From the NCBI GenBank assembly GCA_050180235.1, contig JBFXEJ010000033.1, positions 1 to 51,748 of the forward strand: 51,748 bases of DNA, written 5' to 3'. The position numbers were made by a program, and so were the translations under genes. Position 1 is the stretch's first letter; every line of letters starts with the position of its first letter. Shown here piece after piece: positions 43,280 to 51,398 of this stretch. The notes beneath the pieces were generated by a model. That model was not told the DNA's origin and made no database searches. It saw only the letters and a list, made by a program, of their open reading frames with translations. The DNA is from JAABRU01 sp050180235. GTDB taxonomy: Bacteria; Desulfobacterota; Desulfobacteria; Desulfobacterales; Desulfococcaceae.

Positions 43280-43285
43280 TTAGGC
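43202..43285 (+). other. attC: Integron attC recombination site
   Basis: 84 bp. R'' ATATAAC, spacer, L'' GCTCAAGC; a stem tttgcggggt / accccgcaaa with a tcc-rich loop; L' GCTTAGC, spacer TTGGC and R' GTTAGGC. L'' pairs with L' apart from one extra C, the diagnostic extrahelical base of folded attC sites. It immediately follows the cassette gene's stop. Confidence 0.88.
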
Positions 43286-43305
43286 TTTTATCTATTAAAA
43301 AGAAC

Positions 43306-43330
43306 AAGTAGTACATGACCACGTTGAATT
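43306..43330. repeat. 25-bp dispersed repeat near cassette
   Basis: Partner of 27972-27996 (22 of 25 positions). Here it lies 20 bases beyond attC and is followed by a C/G palindrome (ttcccctcctgagaggggca). Confidence 0.5.
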
Positions 43331-43380
43331 TTATATATTCCCCTCCTGAGAGGGGCAGGGGTGTGTTTCATAAGCATGCT

Positions 43381-43537
43381 TTCACTGGCGAATCGGTATA
43401 ATACCAATTCGCCACTGATTTTATACAATGCGGAATGCAATCCGGAGGAGTGCAAAAATTAAGCGTAGCGGTTTTTTGCACACGCGCAACGGTGAAAAAA
43501 ACTGACATATTATATAAAATCAATAGCGATTTGGTAT
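43381..43537. repeat. Family-A repeat: right end of one copy abutting a full copy
   Basis: 43381-43399 (ttcactggcgaatcggtat) is the right end of a family-A element. A complete copy begins one base later (43401, ataccaattcgccactga) and ends with tcaatagcgatttggtat at 43537. Its interior matches copy 2 (1226-1372). Right after it the 12-mer aacaactggtta also found at the cassette's left edge (41471) occurs. Confidence 0.65.
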
Positions 43538-43601
43538 AACAACTGGTTAAGTGCGTATCCTTCTTTGATCAAAATAAAACTGTTCTAAAGGGATCATAAA
43601 T

Positions 43602-44039
43602 ATGAAAAAAATCGGAATAATAATTTGTAACCGTTATCACACATGTGCGGGAGGGAAGTGTCTCCGGGCTATGCGCAATCGTGAAGGGGCTTTTTCCCTG
43701 TACAGGGGAGATGAAATAGAGCTTGTTGGATTTACTACATGCGGGGGGTGTCCAGGCGGGAATGTAGAATACGCTCCGGCAGAAATGAAAAAAAATGGAG
43801 CAGATGTCATCCATTTAGCCACCGGTTTAGTGGTCGGATATCCCCCTTGTCCACGTTTGAACGCTTTTTGCAGTTACATTCCTGCAAAGTACGGATTGGA
43901 TGTGGTAATCGGTACCCATCCAATTCCTCAAAACTATTACTTAACTCACGAAAAACTTGGCACTTGGCAAACTGATAAATGGCAAGATAGAATTAAGCAT
44001 GTCTTACCAAATAAAGAGATGCGCTTGGCATATGATTAG
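43602..44039 (+). CDS. CGGC-domain protein
   Basis: 145 residues. N-terminal KKIGIIICNRYHTCAGGKCL and the name-giving TTCGGCPGGN motif, followed by HLATGLVVGYPPCPRL. A metal- or cluster-binding role of the cysteine motif is plausible; the function is unknown. aaaggg lies upstream of ATG. It stands alone between repeats, in the accessory segment beyond the integron cassette. Confidence 0.82.
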   Translation: MKKIGIIICNRYHTCAGGKCLRAMRNREGAFSLYRGDEIELVGFTTCGGCPGGNVEYAPAEMKKNGADVIHLATGLVVGYPPCPRLNAFCSYIPAKYGLDVVIGTHPIPQNYYLTHEKLGTWQTDKWQDRIKHVLPNKEMRLAYD

Positions 44040-44105
44040 AAGCTGTTTTAAAAATACCATTTTGAGAAGATATGTGCTATTATCAGATAGCCGATAATAA
44101 AATAT

Positions 44106-44244
44106 AACTCAGGCTGCCAGTTATAAAGGGGTTTAATTTTTTGAAATATTGTCAAAACAAAAGGCTATAAATTTTACCTGTTTATTTGCATAAAAATCTG
44201 CCTCCTGAAATCGTTACGATTTTTTATAACTGGCAACTTGGGTT
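44106..44244. repeat. 139-bp element with inverted ends
   Basis: aactcaggctgccagttata at the left (44106) and the inverted partner ending ...ggcaacttgggtt at the right (44223-44244) match at 18 of 22 positions. The AT-rich interior has no gene. Another small MITE candidate, distinct from families A to C. Confidence 0.55.
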
Positions 44245-44265
44245 AATTTAAAATAGTTATACTTG

Positions 44266-44300
44266 CAGGTCGGATTAGCGCCAGCGTAATCCGACACCTG
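44266..44300. repeat. Short palindrome of a common REP type
   Basis: caggtcggattagcg-ccag-cgtaatccgacacctg folds into one stem. The phrase gtcggatta...taatccgac is a frequent repeat in many bacteria. Confidence 0.65.
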
Positions 44301-44328
44301 ATTATTTAAAAACTAAGTTGCTCATGTA

Positions 44329-45915
44329 TTACGTCCATCCAATCGCGCAGACCGATACCTGTATGCCGTCAGTTTCCCATTCACCGGAAAGTTTCTGCAG
44401 AATATCCTCATCTTCCACAGGCACAAACAGCACCAGAGTGACAGTGTTCAGTCCGCATTTTTTTGCATAATGTGCGGCCTGTGTCCGGCCTGCTTTTGCC
44501 CGTGCAGCATCTGTAAAACTTTTCACTTCAATGAGAGCCTGTTTTTCCCCGCATTTCAGATGCAGGTCAACCTTTCCGTTGCCTGTGGGAAATTCCGGAC
44601 TCACGGAACAGATTCTTCCCACTGCATTCTGCAGCCAGAAATACAGATGAAAATGCCCGACTGCCTCAGTCAGATGCAAATCTGTCCGCCGGGGCTGATC
44701 TTTCCAGGGATTCAGTCCTTTTTCCTTCAGACGTTTCAGATAATCTTTGTAACGGTTCAGCAGAGCCGGAATATTCAGTTTATCCGAATCAAACACATCG
44801 CTGAGTTCATCCAGAGGATGCAGGGCCAGAATGGGCAGTCGATCTCCTATCAGTTCACCGGTCAGTGCATTGTACAGGCGAATTTGGATAAAAGGACAGG
44901 AAAAACGGCAGACTTCAATGTTTTCCCCTTTTTCATCTCTGACGGTCTCACTGCTGATCAGCCCGTTCAGATAAAGATATGCGCACCAGTTTGCATCCAT
45001 GGAAAACTGTATGTCCGAATGGCAAAACAGGTCCAGCACTTCTTTCTGATACAGATTTTTTGCTTTTTTCACCAGATTCAGAACGGTATTGTTCCATTCC
45101 GTGTAAAGTGCTTTGCGCCAGACCAGGCTCCATTCTTCCATGCCAATGGTTCTGTCTTTTCCGGGATTGAATTTTTCCGTGAGCAGTTCCCCGAACCAGC
45201 AGACAAGGCCGGGCTGTCCCCGCAGGGATTCATGCAGTTTTTTTACCACAGCCGGGTCAATTTTTTGGGAACTTTCCTCCTGATACTGCCGGAACAGTTC
45301 AAGTGTTTCCTCATATGTGAAATTGGGAACATGCAGGGAACGCTGAATATTGAATGGGGAGCCGCGCAGACTTTCCACTCCCAGCACGGCACGCACTCCA
45401 ATGAGGGCCAGCCCGTGCAGGCAGTAGGATTCCCGGTTCAGGTACATGTCACGGAACAGCGTGACCAGCCGATCAATGACCTTTGGCGGCAGGCTGTCGA
45501 ACTCATCTATAAAAAGGATGACTGGTTTTTCAAAAATTCCCAGACGCTTATGAAACAGCAGCATCCATTCCTCCCAGGAAACCGGGGCTTTTATATCTCT
45601 GTCCAGAGAATCCAGAATCAGCTTTGGAACTTTTTGCAGAAATGCATCCACCGGATCATCATTTTCCAGAATGATTCCCTGACAGGACATTTTGACGGTC
45701 ATAAACTGTCCGCCATAAATTTCTCCGATTTTTTTTTCCGTCTCCCGCATCAGCCAGGTTTTTCCGGTCTGCCGGGGAGCCCAGATGGTAAAAAAATGAC
45801 CTCCCTTCTCCGGGTTTCCCATAAGCTGGCGGAAACAGGCATCCACCAGTTCCCTGCGGGCAAGACAGAAATGTTCTTCACAGTCCACCGGGCCGTATGA
45901 ATGAAAATGTCTCAT
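44329..45915 (-). CDS. AAA ATPase fused to a PD-(D/E)XK nuclease-like domain
   Basis: 528 residues behind a GGAGGAT site. ATPase: Walker A WAPRQTGKTWL (K52), Walker B VILFIDEFDSL (D137-E138) and a sensor-like Arg near LIGVRAVLG. A long middle region is helical. The C-terminus has the PD-(D/E)XK core: D450 (GKVDLHL), E463 and K465 (LIEVKS) and Q479-x3-Y483 (RTQAAHY), the RecB-type set. Such AAA/nuclease fusions are known from mobile and defence loci, though the activity is unproven here. It faces the CGGC gene and shares its direction with the SPFH gene. Confidence 0.75.
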   Translation of the reverse strand: MRHFHSYGPVDCEEHFCLARRELVDACFRQLMGNPEKGGHFFTIWAPRQTGKTWLMRETEKKIGEIYGGQFMTVKMSCQGIILENDDPVDAFLQKVPKLILDSLDRDIKAPVSWEEWMLLFHKRLGIFEKPVILFIDEFDSLPPKVIDRLVTLFRDMYLNRESYCLHGLALIGVRAVLGVESLRGSPFNIQRSLHVPNFTYEETLELFRQYQEESSQKIDPAVVKKLHESLRGQPGLVCWFGELLTEKFNPGKDRTIGMEEWSLVWRKALYTEWNNTVLNLVKKAKNLYQKEVLDLFCHSDIQFSMDANWCAYLYLNGLISSETVRDEKGENIEVCRFSCPFIQIRLYNALTGELIGDRLPILALHPLDELSDVFDSDKLNIPALLNRYKDYLKRLKEKGLNPWKDQPRRTDLHLTEAVGHFHLYFWLQNAVGRICSVSPEFPTGNGKVDLHLKCGEKQALIEVKSFTDAARAKAGRTQAAHYAKKCGLNTVTLVLFVPVEDEDILQKLSGEWETDGIQVSVCAIGWT

Positions 45916-45998
45916 ATATCCTCCGTGATTGACAATGCTGAATGGTTAATGCTCAATGGATGCAACTGTGCAGGCCGGATCACGGCCCGGAATTCTGT

Positions 45999-48005
45999 TC
46001 AGGGATTTTTGGGCGGACTTTTGTCCTCCTGTCCGAGCAGTTTGTTGAGATTGAAAAAATTCAGCAAATCCATTGTATTGTGATAACGGATCGGGCCATT
46101 GCCATCTCCCTTTCCACCGCCTCCCCCAAAAAGCGTTTCCAAAGGAAGCAGTTTTGCGCCCTGCATCACTTCTGCCAGTCTGGAAGCCACAATATACTGC
46201 GCACCTGAACCGCTCCAGGCTTCCACCATTGCTTTCTGGCCCTTGGCCTCAGCCATAAGCCGTGCCTCAATGCCTTCGGCCCCCTTCCGCGCGGCATACA
46301 GCACAGCATCCGCATCAATCTTTTTCTTGGCTGCATCGCCTTCTGCCTCAAACTTCTTCTGTGCCATGAGAATTTCCGCCTCATCCCTTTTCTGTTCAGC
46401 CGCAATAATGGCCTGAATCTTGATGGTTTCGGCCTTCACCTTTTCAGACTCGAACACCACCAACTGCTTCTGGCGGGAAAGTTCTGCATTGGCCTTCTGG
46501 GTGTTCTGCTCCTGTTTGTACTGATCTTCCAGTTTCAGCGCAATCACCTTCTGCGTAATGGGAGTGCGCAGTTCCGCAGGCACATCAAAATGCCGCACCA
46601 GGGTCTGGTGGATGATAACATTGCTTTCCTCACATTTTTCCTTTACGGCTTTGTGCAGATTCTCCTGAAATTTCTCACGGGTCAGACCGTGTATAAATTC
46701 CTCCCCTTTGTTTTTGGAACCGATGATCCGTGCAAAGGAACGGGCAGATGGACGGATTTTTTTGTCCCGGACAGCATCAACATCCCTGCCCACAGTGGCC
46801 ACAATCAGCGGAGCATTCTCTGCTTTGATCTGGTAAAGCACAGTGAGATCAAACTGAATCTGAAATCCGTCATCCGAAAGAAAACGGATCGCGTCATCTC
46901 CGGCTGTGTCCCCCCCGGCTGCCACCTGGGTCATTTCATAGCGCTGTTCCCGCGTGTCAAATGCAATGATTTCATATTCAAAGGGATTCACATAATACAT
47001 GCCCGGAGGCAGGGTTTCCTCCAGAATGCCGCGTTCTCCGGGTTTTGCCAGCAACTGGGTCGCGGACTTTGCTTTGCCGGTTTTGGCAATCTGCACGCCC
47101 ACAAAACCGTCCGGCACAATCACGGCCGGGACAACCTTCACCTCTCTGTCATAGGGATTGATATAATACATGCCGGGCTGCATCACTTCCCGCTGAATGC
47201 CCTGAAACTCATCATCCCGGCTGACCAGTATGGTCCCGGCCGGAGGCACCTTTCCCACTTTTTTGGTGACAATGCCCAACTGCCCCTTTTCAATGATCGT
47301 GGCCGGCACCTGTTCCACCTTCAGGGACAGGGGATTGTAATAATAGGTTCCGGGCGGAATGATTTCCTGCTGAATGCCCCGGAAACTGCTGTTTCTGGGA
47401 ACCAGCACCATGTCATCCGGCGGGATGTCCCCGATTTTCCGGATCACAACTCCGATTTTGCCTTCGGGAATGACCACAGCCGGATGTATGCTCACTTTCA
47501 GGTATTTGGGATTGACCGGGTGAAGTCCGGGACTCAGCACTTCCCGCCTTGGGCCTTTTCCGCCCATATGAAATACCCCTTTGTCATCTGTTTTGTCTTC
47601 AGAAGCAAGAATCTCGCCGGCAGGCATGGCAGTTCCGTCCAAAGCCTCCACCAGTCCGATATGCTGGGACTGAATATTCTGCATCGGCTCCTCAGTAATG
47701 TCATATTTCCAAAGGCATTCCGCGAGCCAGAAGAAATGCCTTCCTGGCAGCAGCACTTCCCGCCAGTATCCCTTTTCCCCTTTTTCCACAATGAAACGGC
47801 CTTCCACCGGCGGGGTTCTGCCGAATTTGGAAAAAACCACGCCCACATGTCCCGGGTCAATGGAAACCATGATGGCGGAAACAAAAACATAGCCGATCAG
47901 AAGAAAAACAATGGTAAAGACAACCGGTTTCATCGTGAGAAAACTGCCAATGCTTCTGATGGCGCGTTTTTTGGCTTCAACAGTAATGATACTCTTTTCT
48001 GTCAT
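45999..48005 (-). CDS. SPFH-domain membrane protein with tandem beta repeats
   Basis: 668 residues. The start was set at the ATG ending at 48005 because AAGGAG lies just upstream; a longer frame adds 24 residues with no such site. One membrane helix (PVVFTIVFLLIGYVFVSAIM, about 27-46). About five related repeats of 60 residues follow (about 49-352; e.g. GKIGVVIRKIGDIPP...EIIPPGTYYYNP, GQLGIVTKKVGKVPP...EVMQPGMYYINP), then an SPFH/band-7 domain (about 378-500), a coiled-coil (about 510-600) and a Gly-rich tail. SPFH proteins form membrane scaffolds. The repeats-shoulder-helix order recalls the major vault protein. Confidence 0.82.
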   Translation of the reverse strand: MTEKSIITVEAKKRAIRSIGSFLTMKPVVFTIVFLLIGYVFVSAIMVSIDPGHVGVVFSKFGRTPPVEGRFIVEKGEKGYWREVLLPGRHFFWLAECLWKYDITEEPMQNIQSQHIGLVEALDGTAMPAGEILASEDKTDDKGVFHMGGKGPRREVLSPGLHPVNPKYLKVSIHPAVVIPEGKIGVVIRKIGDIPPDDMVLVPRNSSFRGIQQEIIPPGTYYYNPLSLKVEQVPATIIEKGQLGIVTKKVGKVPPAGTILVSRDDEFQGIQREVMQPGMYYINPYDREVKVVPAVIVPDGFVGVQIAKTGKAKSATQLLAKPGERGILEETLPPGMYYVNPFEYEIIAFDTREQRYEMTQVAAGGDTAGDDAIRFLSDDGFQIQFDLTVLYQIKAENAPLIVATVGRDVDAVRDKKIRPSARSFARIIGSKNKGEEFIHGLTREKFQENLHKAVKEKCEESNVIIHQTLVRHFDVPAELRTPITQKVIALKLEDQYKQEQNTQKANAELSRQKQLVVFESEKVKAETIKIQAIIAAEQKRDEAEILMAQKKFEAEGDAAKKKIDADAVLYAARKGAEGIEARLMAEAKGQKAMVEAWSGSGAQYIVASRLAEVMQGAKLLPLETLFGGGGGKGDGNGPIRYHNTMDLLNFFNLNKLLGQEDKSPPKNP

Positions 48006-48158
48006 GGGAATCTCCTTTCTTTCACCGGTTCCGGGCAAAGGCGGCGGTTCACTGCGCCGCGGATTCTTTTCTGTCATACATCCTCTTCTCTGTCACAAGA
48101 TTCATGAAGGTTTCGGAGCGGATTCTTTCTTCCGGGATTTCCTGCTTGCATAAGCAGG

Positions 48159-48244
48159 GTTCCATATATTTTGTGGTATAAAAAAATGGATTCCCCGGAA
48201 CAGTAATGTTTTCTGAAATCTTTATCCCATAAAATATATGGAAC
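48159..48244. repeat. Inverted-repeat element in intergenic gap
   Basis: gttccatatattttgtgg (48159-48176) and ccataaaatatatggaac (48227-48244) pair at 17 of 18 positions. A related half-site (taaggttccataaattttcg) occurs at 49410-49429. The 648-base gap 48006-48653 contains this and direct repeats, with no supported gene. Confidence 0.6.
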
Positions 48245-48353
48245 CTTACTTATGGTTTAAACAATTTTTGTTGCCATAAAAAACCAAAATTGGTTCAGTA
48301 TACATTTTTTTCATCCCTTAATCAATTTTTTTCCCTGCACATTTTTATGACCT

Positions 48354-48581
48354 GTTCCGTCTGTAAAGTTAAAGACGGGAATGAGTGAAAAAAATTTCAT
48401 ATGAAATCTTTGTGAGACTTTGTGTCTTTGTGTCTTCGTGGCAGATGCAAATCCATTGCACGGAAATTTTTTTGATATTCTTTCACACAGTTTTTCACAG
48501 GTTCCGTCAAAGGAAGCAGAGACGGGAATGAGTGAAAAAATTTTTCAGATTTCTTTCACACAGTTTTTTGCCGGTTCCGTC
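48354..48581. repeat. Interspersed direct repeats
   Basis: gacgggaatgagtgaaaaaa occurs exactly at 48374-48393 and 48521-48540. gttccgtc occurs three times (48354, 48501, 48574), and tttctttcacacagtttttt occurs in two nearly identical copies. It looks like a partial tandem duplication of about 147 bp upstream of the lipoprotein gene. Confidence 0.6.
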
Positions 48582-48653
48582 CATAAGGGCAGAAAAAAAG
48601 CAAATCACCAAAAACAAAGATTCATCATACAAACCAATTTTACGGAGGTCATT

Positions 48654-49319
48654 ATGAAAAAAAGCAGTTCATCCATTGGCAACGTCGTTATTCTGCTGGC
48701 AGTTTCCCTTGTCCTGTGTTCCTGCACCCCAACATCCGCAGTGAAAACAGTGACGGAAACGCCGAAACCCGTTTATTCCGCACCGGTGCAGGATGAAACC
48801 TCATCGGCAGAGGCAAAGTACAATGCGCTTCTCGGAGCAGCGGCTGTAGCGAATGAGGATTGGGACACAGCAGTCGGTTTTCTTGAGACAAGCGTGAAAA
48901 AAGCTCCCGCACATGAAAAAGCCCAGTATCAGGAAATGCTGGGAATGGCCTATGCGGGACGCGGCACAGAAAGAGTCAATAACGGCCGGCTGTCATCCGG
49001 CATCAGCGATCTGGAACATTCTCTTACCCTTTTAAAAGACAGGGAAATTCTGATCCAGTGCAGAGACAGACTGGGACTGGCCTATGGAAAGCGGGGAATC
49101 ACCAATGCGGAGGAAAACAGTTTCAGCCGAAGCAGTATCGACAGCGGAATCATGGATTTGGAAACAGGCATCAGATATGTTCAGAATCCGGAAATGAAAA
49201 CAAAGTTCAGTCAGGCTCTTGCCCTTTTCTATGCAGTGCGGGCAGAGGAAAAACGTGTCAGCGGGGATCAAATTGGCGCACTTCAGGATGTTCTGGCAGG
49301 ATTGAAATCACTGCAGTAA
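48654..49319 (+). CDS. TPR-like lipoprotein of unknown function
   Basis: 221 residues from ATG 48654 with ACGGAGG upstream; a much longer upstream frame runs through repeats and is rejected. N-terminal lipoprotein-type signal (IGNVVILLAVSLVLCSC). Helical repeats follow (YNALLGAAAVANEDWDTAVG, QYQEMLGMAYAGRGTERVNN, RDRLGLAYGKRGI, ALALFYAVRAEEKR), arranged like TPRs. Probably a periplasmic scaffold. A terminator candidate follows at 49451. Confidence 0.7.
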   Translation: MKKSSSSIGNVVILLAVSLVLCSCTPTSAVKTVTETPKPVYSAPVQDETSSAEAKYNALLGAAAVANEDWDTAVGFLETSVKKAPAHEKAQYQEMLGMAYAGRGTERVNNGRLSSGISDLEHSLTLLKDREILIQCRDRLGLAYGKRGITNAEENSFSRSSIDSGIMDLETGIRYVQNPEMKTKFSQALALFYAVRAEEKRVSGDQIGALQDVLAGLKSLQ

Positions 49320-49327
49320 TCCGAATC

Positions 49328-49370
49328 TTCCGGAGTTCGCTTTCTGCACAGGAAAAGGCGGACTCCGGAA
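49328..49370. repeat. Hairpin after lipoprotein gene
   Basis: Arms ttccggagttcgc and gcggactccggaa pair at 12 of 13 positions. No T-run follows, so this alone is not a clear terminator. Confidence 0.45.
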
Positions 49371-49450
49371 CCGGAAATTCCATTATGTCTGATACAGATT
49401 TTTTTTAAGTAAGGTTCCATAAATTTTCGGGCATAAAATTTCAGAAAAAC

Positions 49451-49478
49451 CGGATTTTTTGGAAAAATCCGATTTTTT
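49451..49478 (+). terminator. Candidate terminator
   Basis: 9-bp stem cggattttt / aaaaatccg with a 3-nt loop, followed by attttttg. The gap 49320-49630 holds this, the hairpin at 49328 and the half-repeat at 49406-49440. Confidence 0.55.
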
Positions 49479-49630
49479 GAATACACGAAAATTTTTGTTT
49501 GCCCACTTAAAATTGCAAAAACAGAAAGGAGGTGACAGCAGGCGGATTTCAGCCAGAAATGCAGAGCAGCAGGAGAGTGTCTGTTTATCATCTGAATTTT
49601 AACAATTTTTTTAAAGAAAGGAATTTTATT

Positions 49631-50338
49631 ATGAAAAATATTATCGCAGCAGTTTGCACTGTTTTTGTTCTTACCATTTTTGGGGGAAATGCTTTTTCTC
49701 AGGAAACTGAAACCGCCAGAATCGAACAGCATCTTCAGAATTCCGGACAGATGTCTGCCAAAGACATTATCCGCAGTTATCAGGCAGACAGCGGGATGAA
49801 CAGAAGGTCTTCCGGAAGTTTTTCCACCAACAAAACGGATCTCATGCCTCTGGCCGGAACCACCTGGGAATTCACTTATACCATTCAGACCGCGCATACG
49901 GACAAAGTGACTTTTGTTCCCTATATTGAATATGCTGACGACGGAGATGCGGAATTGGTTTGTGTCAGCGATCTGCTGGCATCAGGTCTGACTGTGTTCA
50001 AACTGTCTGACGGAAATTTTTTTGCCATGCTTATGGGCCTTGATATGATTCAAATTTTTGATTTCACAGTTTCCGGAGACAGAGCAGAAGGCAGCGTGAT
50101 CTTTTCATTTGATGGAGGTTATGAATGGGCAGAATTTTCCATGACCGGAAAACGGACATTCTCGGCTTCCTCTGCTGAATCAGCCTCCTGCATCAGTGCC
50201 GGAGATGATCTGACAATACCCGTATGTGTTGAATATGCAGGCACAGAATACGGATTTGATCTGAATTTCCATCAGAATCCGGCTGATCCCTTCGGACTGT
50301 ACTGGAAAATGGATATGACCACATTGACAGTTGAATAG
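49631..50338 (+). CDS. Secreted protein of unknown function
   Basis: 235 residues from ATG 49631 (aaagga upstream). Signal peptide IIAAVCTVFVLTIFGGNAFSQ. The mature part has a helix (ARIEQHLQNSGQMSAKDIIR), then a beta-rich domain (LAGTTWEFTYTIQTAHTDKV, EGSVIFSFDGGYEWAEF). The 'GTxWxFtYti...GS..f' pattern resembles lipocalin-like or DUF-type beta barrels seen in the next gene. No family recognised. Confidence 0.6.
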   Translation: MKNIIAAVCTVFVLTIFGGNAFSQETETARIEQHLQNSGQMSAKDIIRSYQADSGMNRRSSGSFSTNKTDLMPLAGTTWEFTYTIQTAHTDKVTFVPYIEYADDGDAELVCVSDLLASGLTVFKLSDGNFFAMLMGLDMIQIFDFTVSGDRAEGSVIFSFDGGYEWAEFSMTGKRTFSASSAESASCISAGDDLTIPVCVEYAGTEYGFDLNFHQNPADPFGLYWKMDMTTLTVE

Positions 50339-50355
50339 AACAGACAATCTTTTTT

Positions 50356-50380
50356 CCGCACCGGTTTCACTCCGGTGCGG
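50356..50380. repeat. Hairpin between two secreted-protein genes
   Basis: 9-bp perfect stem ccgcaccgg / ccggtgcgg with a 7-nt loop. A T-run precedes it on + rather than following it, so a + strand terminator is not supported. Confidence 0.5.
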
Positions 50381-50423
50381 ATTCCGGCAAATGTGAATTG
50401 ACAGGAAAAGGAGAAACATAGAA

Positions 50424-51314
50424 ATGAAAGAAAACACAGCTACATGGTTCACCTGGATTGGACGGGGAATTCTTCTCTTTGTGATGCTGATCGTGATAAT
50501 CGCTGCTTACGGATGCGGCGGCGGGGGCGGGGGAGATGAGGCGGAAGATATCTTCGGTGATTCCGATTTTGGCATCAGTGCAAGGGGAAATGAGAAAGCA
50601 GCCAATGGTGTCTGGACAGGAAAATATGGGGAATATGTTGAATTTACAATTACATTACGGGACGGACTGATTATAGATTATGAAGACAGTCTTTTTCGGA
50701 TGTACAGTGATGCCGGTTATATTGGCAAATATTCCCTTGATCAAAGCGGGAATTTTACAGGCAGACTGAACAGTCGTGCACCCGGAGCTCCAATAACTGT
50801 TGTTACAGATGAAATCAAAGGCACTATGACAGACAGCACTTTTACCGGGACATGGACTTATGATGACAGTTCGGAAAAAGTTTTTCAATGCACCATGAGT
50901 AAAACGGAATCATTTGAAAAATCTTCAGAATCAGATGATTATCAGACTGGGGAGAATGATTCTGCTGCGGATACAGATTCAGGGCTGGCAGGTGTCTACA
51001 CCGGCACATTTTCAACAAATTCATATGTTTTTTACGGAACCTATAATGCCACTCTGAAATTCACAGACGAAAAATCCGGATCTCTGACTGTGAACAATGT
51101 TTCAGAGGATTTTTACAGCAGTGCAGTGACAGTAATCTCACTCAGCAGTTCTTCCGTAACGGTTTCCTTCTTTGATGCGGAAGGAGATGAAATCAGAGCC
51201 ACACTGAGAAAGGAGGGAAATGCTTTAAAAGGAACATGGCATTACACGGATTCGCAGTATGATGCATCCGGAACAATCAATGTGGAAAAAGATGGGGAAG
51301 GCATGGATGTGTAA
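50424..51314 (+). CDS. Lipoprotein with two similar beta domains
   Basis: 296 residues behind AAAAGGAG. Signal with membrane stretch and lipobox (IVIIAAYGCGGGGGG), Cys followed by a Gly-run. Two homologous beta-rich halves separated by an acidic Ser/Asp linker: NGVWTGKYGEYVEFTITLRD...GTMTDSTFTGTWTYDD and AGVYTGTFSTNSYVFYGTYN...ALKGTWHYTD. Each begins G-x-(W/Y)-T-G and ends (T/K)GTW. The same GTW pattern is in the preceding secreted protein. Function unknown; probably a surface or periplasmic beta-barrel-like binder. Confidence 0.65.
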   Translation: MKENTATWFTWIGRGILLFVMLIVIIAAYGCGGGGGGDEAEDIFGDSDFGISARGNEKAANGVWTGKYGEYVEFTITLRDGLIIDYEDSLFRMYSDAGYIGKYSLDQSGNFTGRLNSRAPGAPITVVTDEIKGTMTDSTFTGTWTYDDSSEKVFQCTMSKTESFEKSSESDDYQTGENDSAADTDSGLAGVYTGTFSTNSYVFYGTYNATLKFTDEKSGSLTVNNVSEDFYSSAVTVISLSSSSVTVSFFDAEGDEIRATLRKEGNALKGTWHYTDSQYDASGTINVEKDGEGMDV

Positions 51315-51398
51315 TGAAAACCCTGAAAGTTTCCAAAACTCCAGTGCTTTGTTTCTGAAGGTGCTGTTTTGTTAATAATCTTTATAAAAAAGCCTGTT

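Noticed and set aside
44470..45900. Plus-strand frame of 476 codons
   Set aside because: Antisense of the AAA/PD-(D/E)XK gene, whose Walker and nuclease motifs are clear.
46590..48107. Plus-strand frame of 505 codons
   Set aside because: Antisense of the SPFH gene; composition (His, Phe, Gly, Asn) typical of a shadow frame.
50356..50380. Hairpin as terminator on the plus strand
   Set aside because: The T-run precedes the stem instead of following it.
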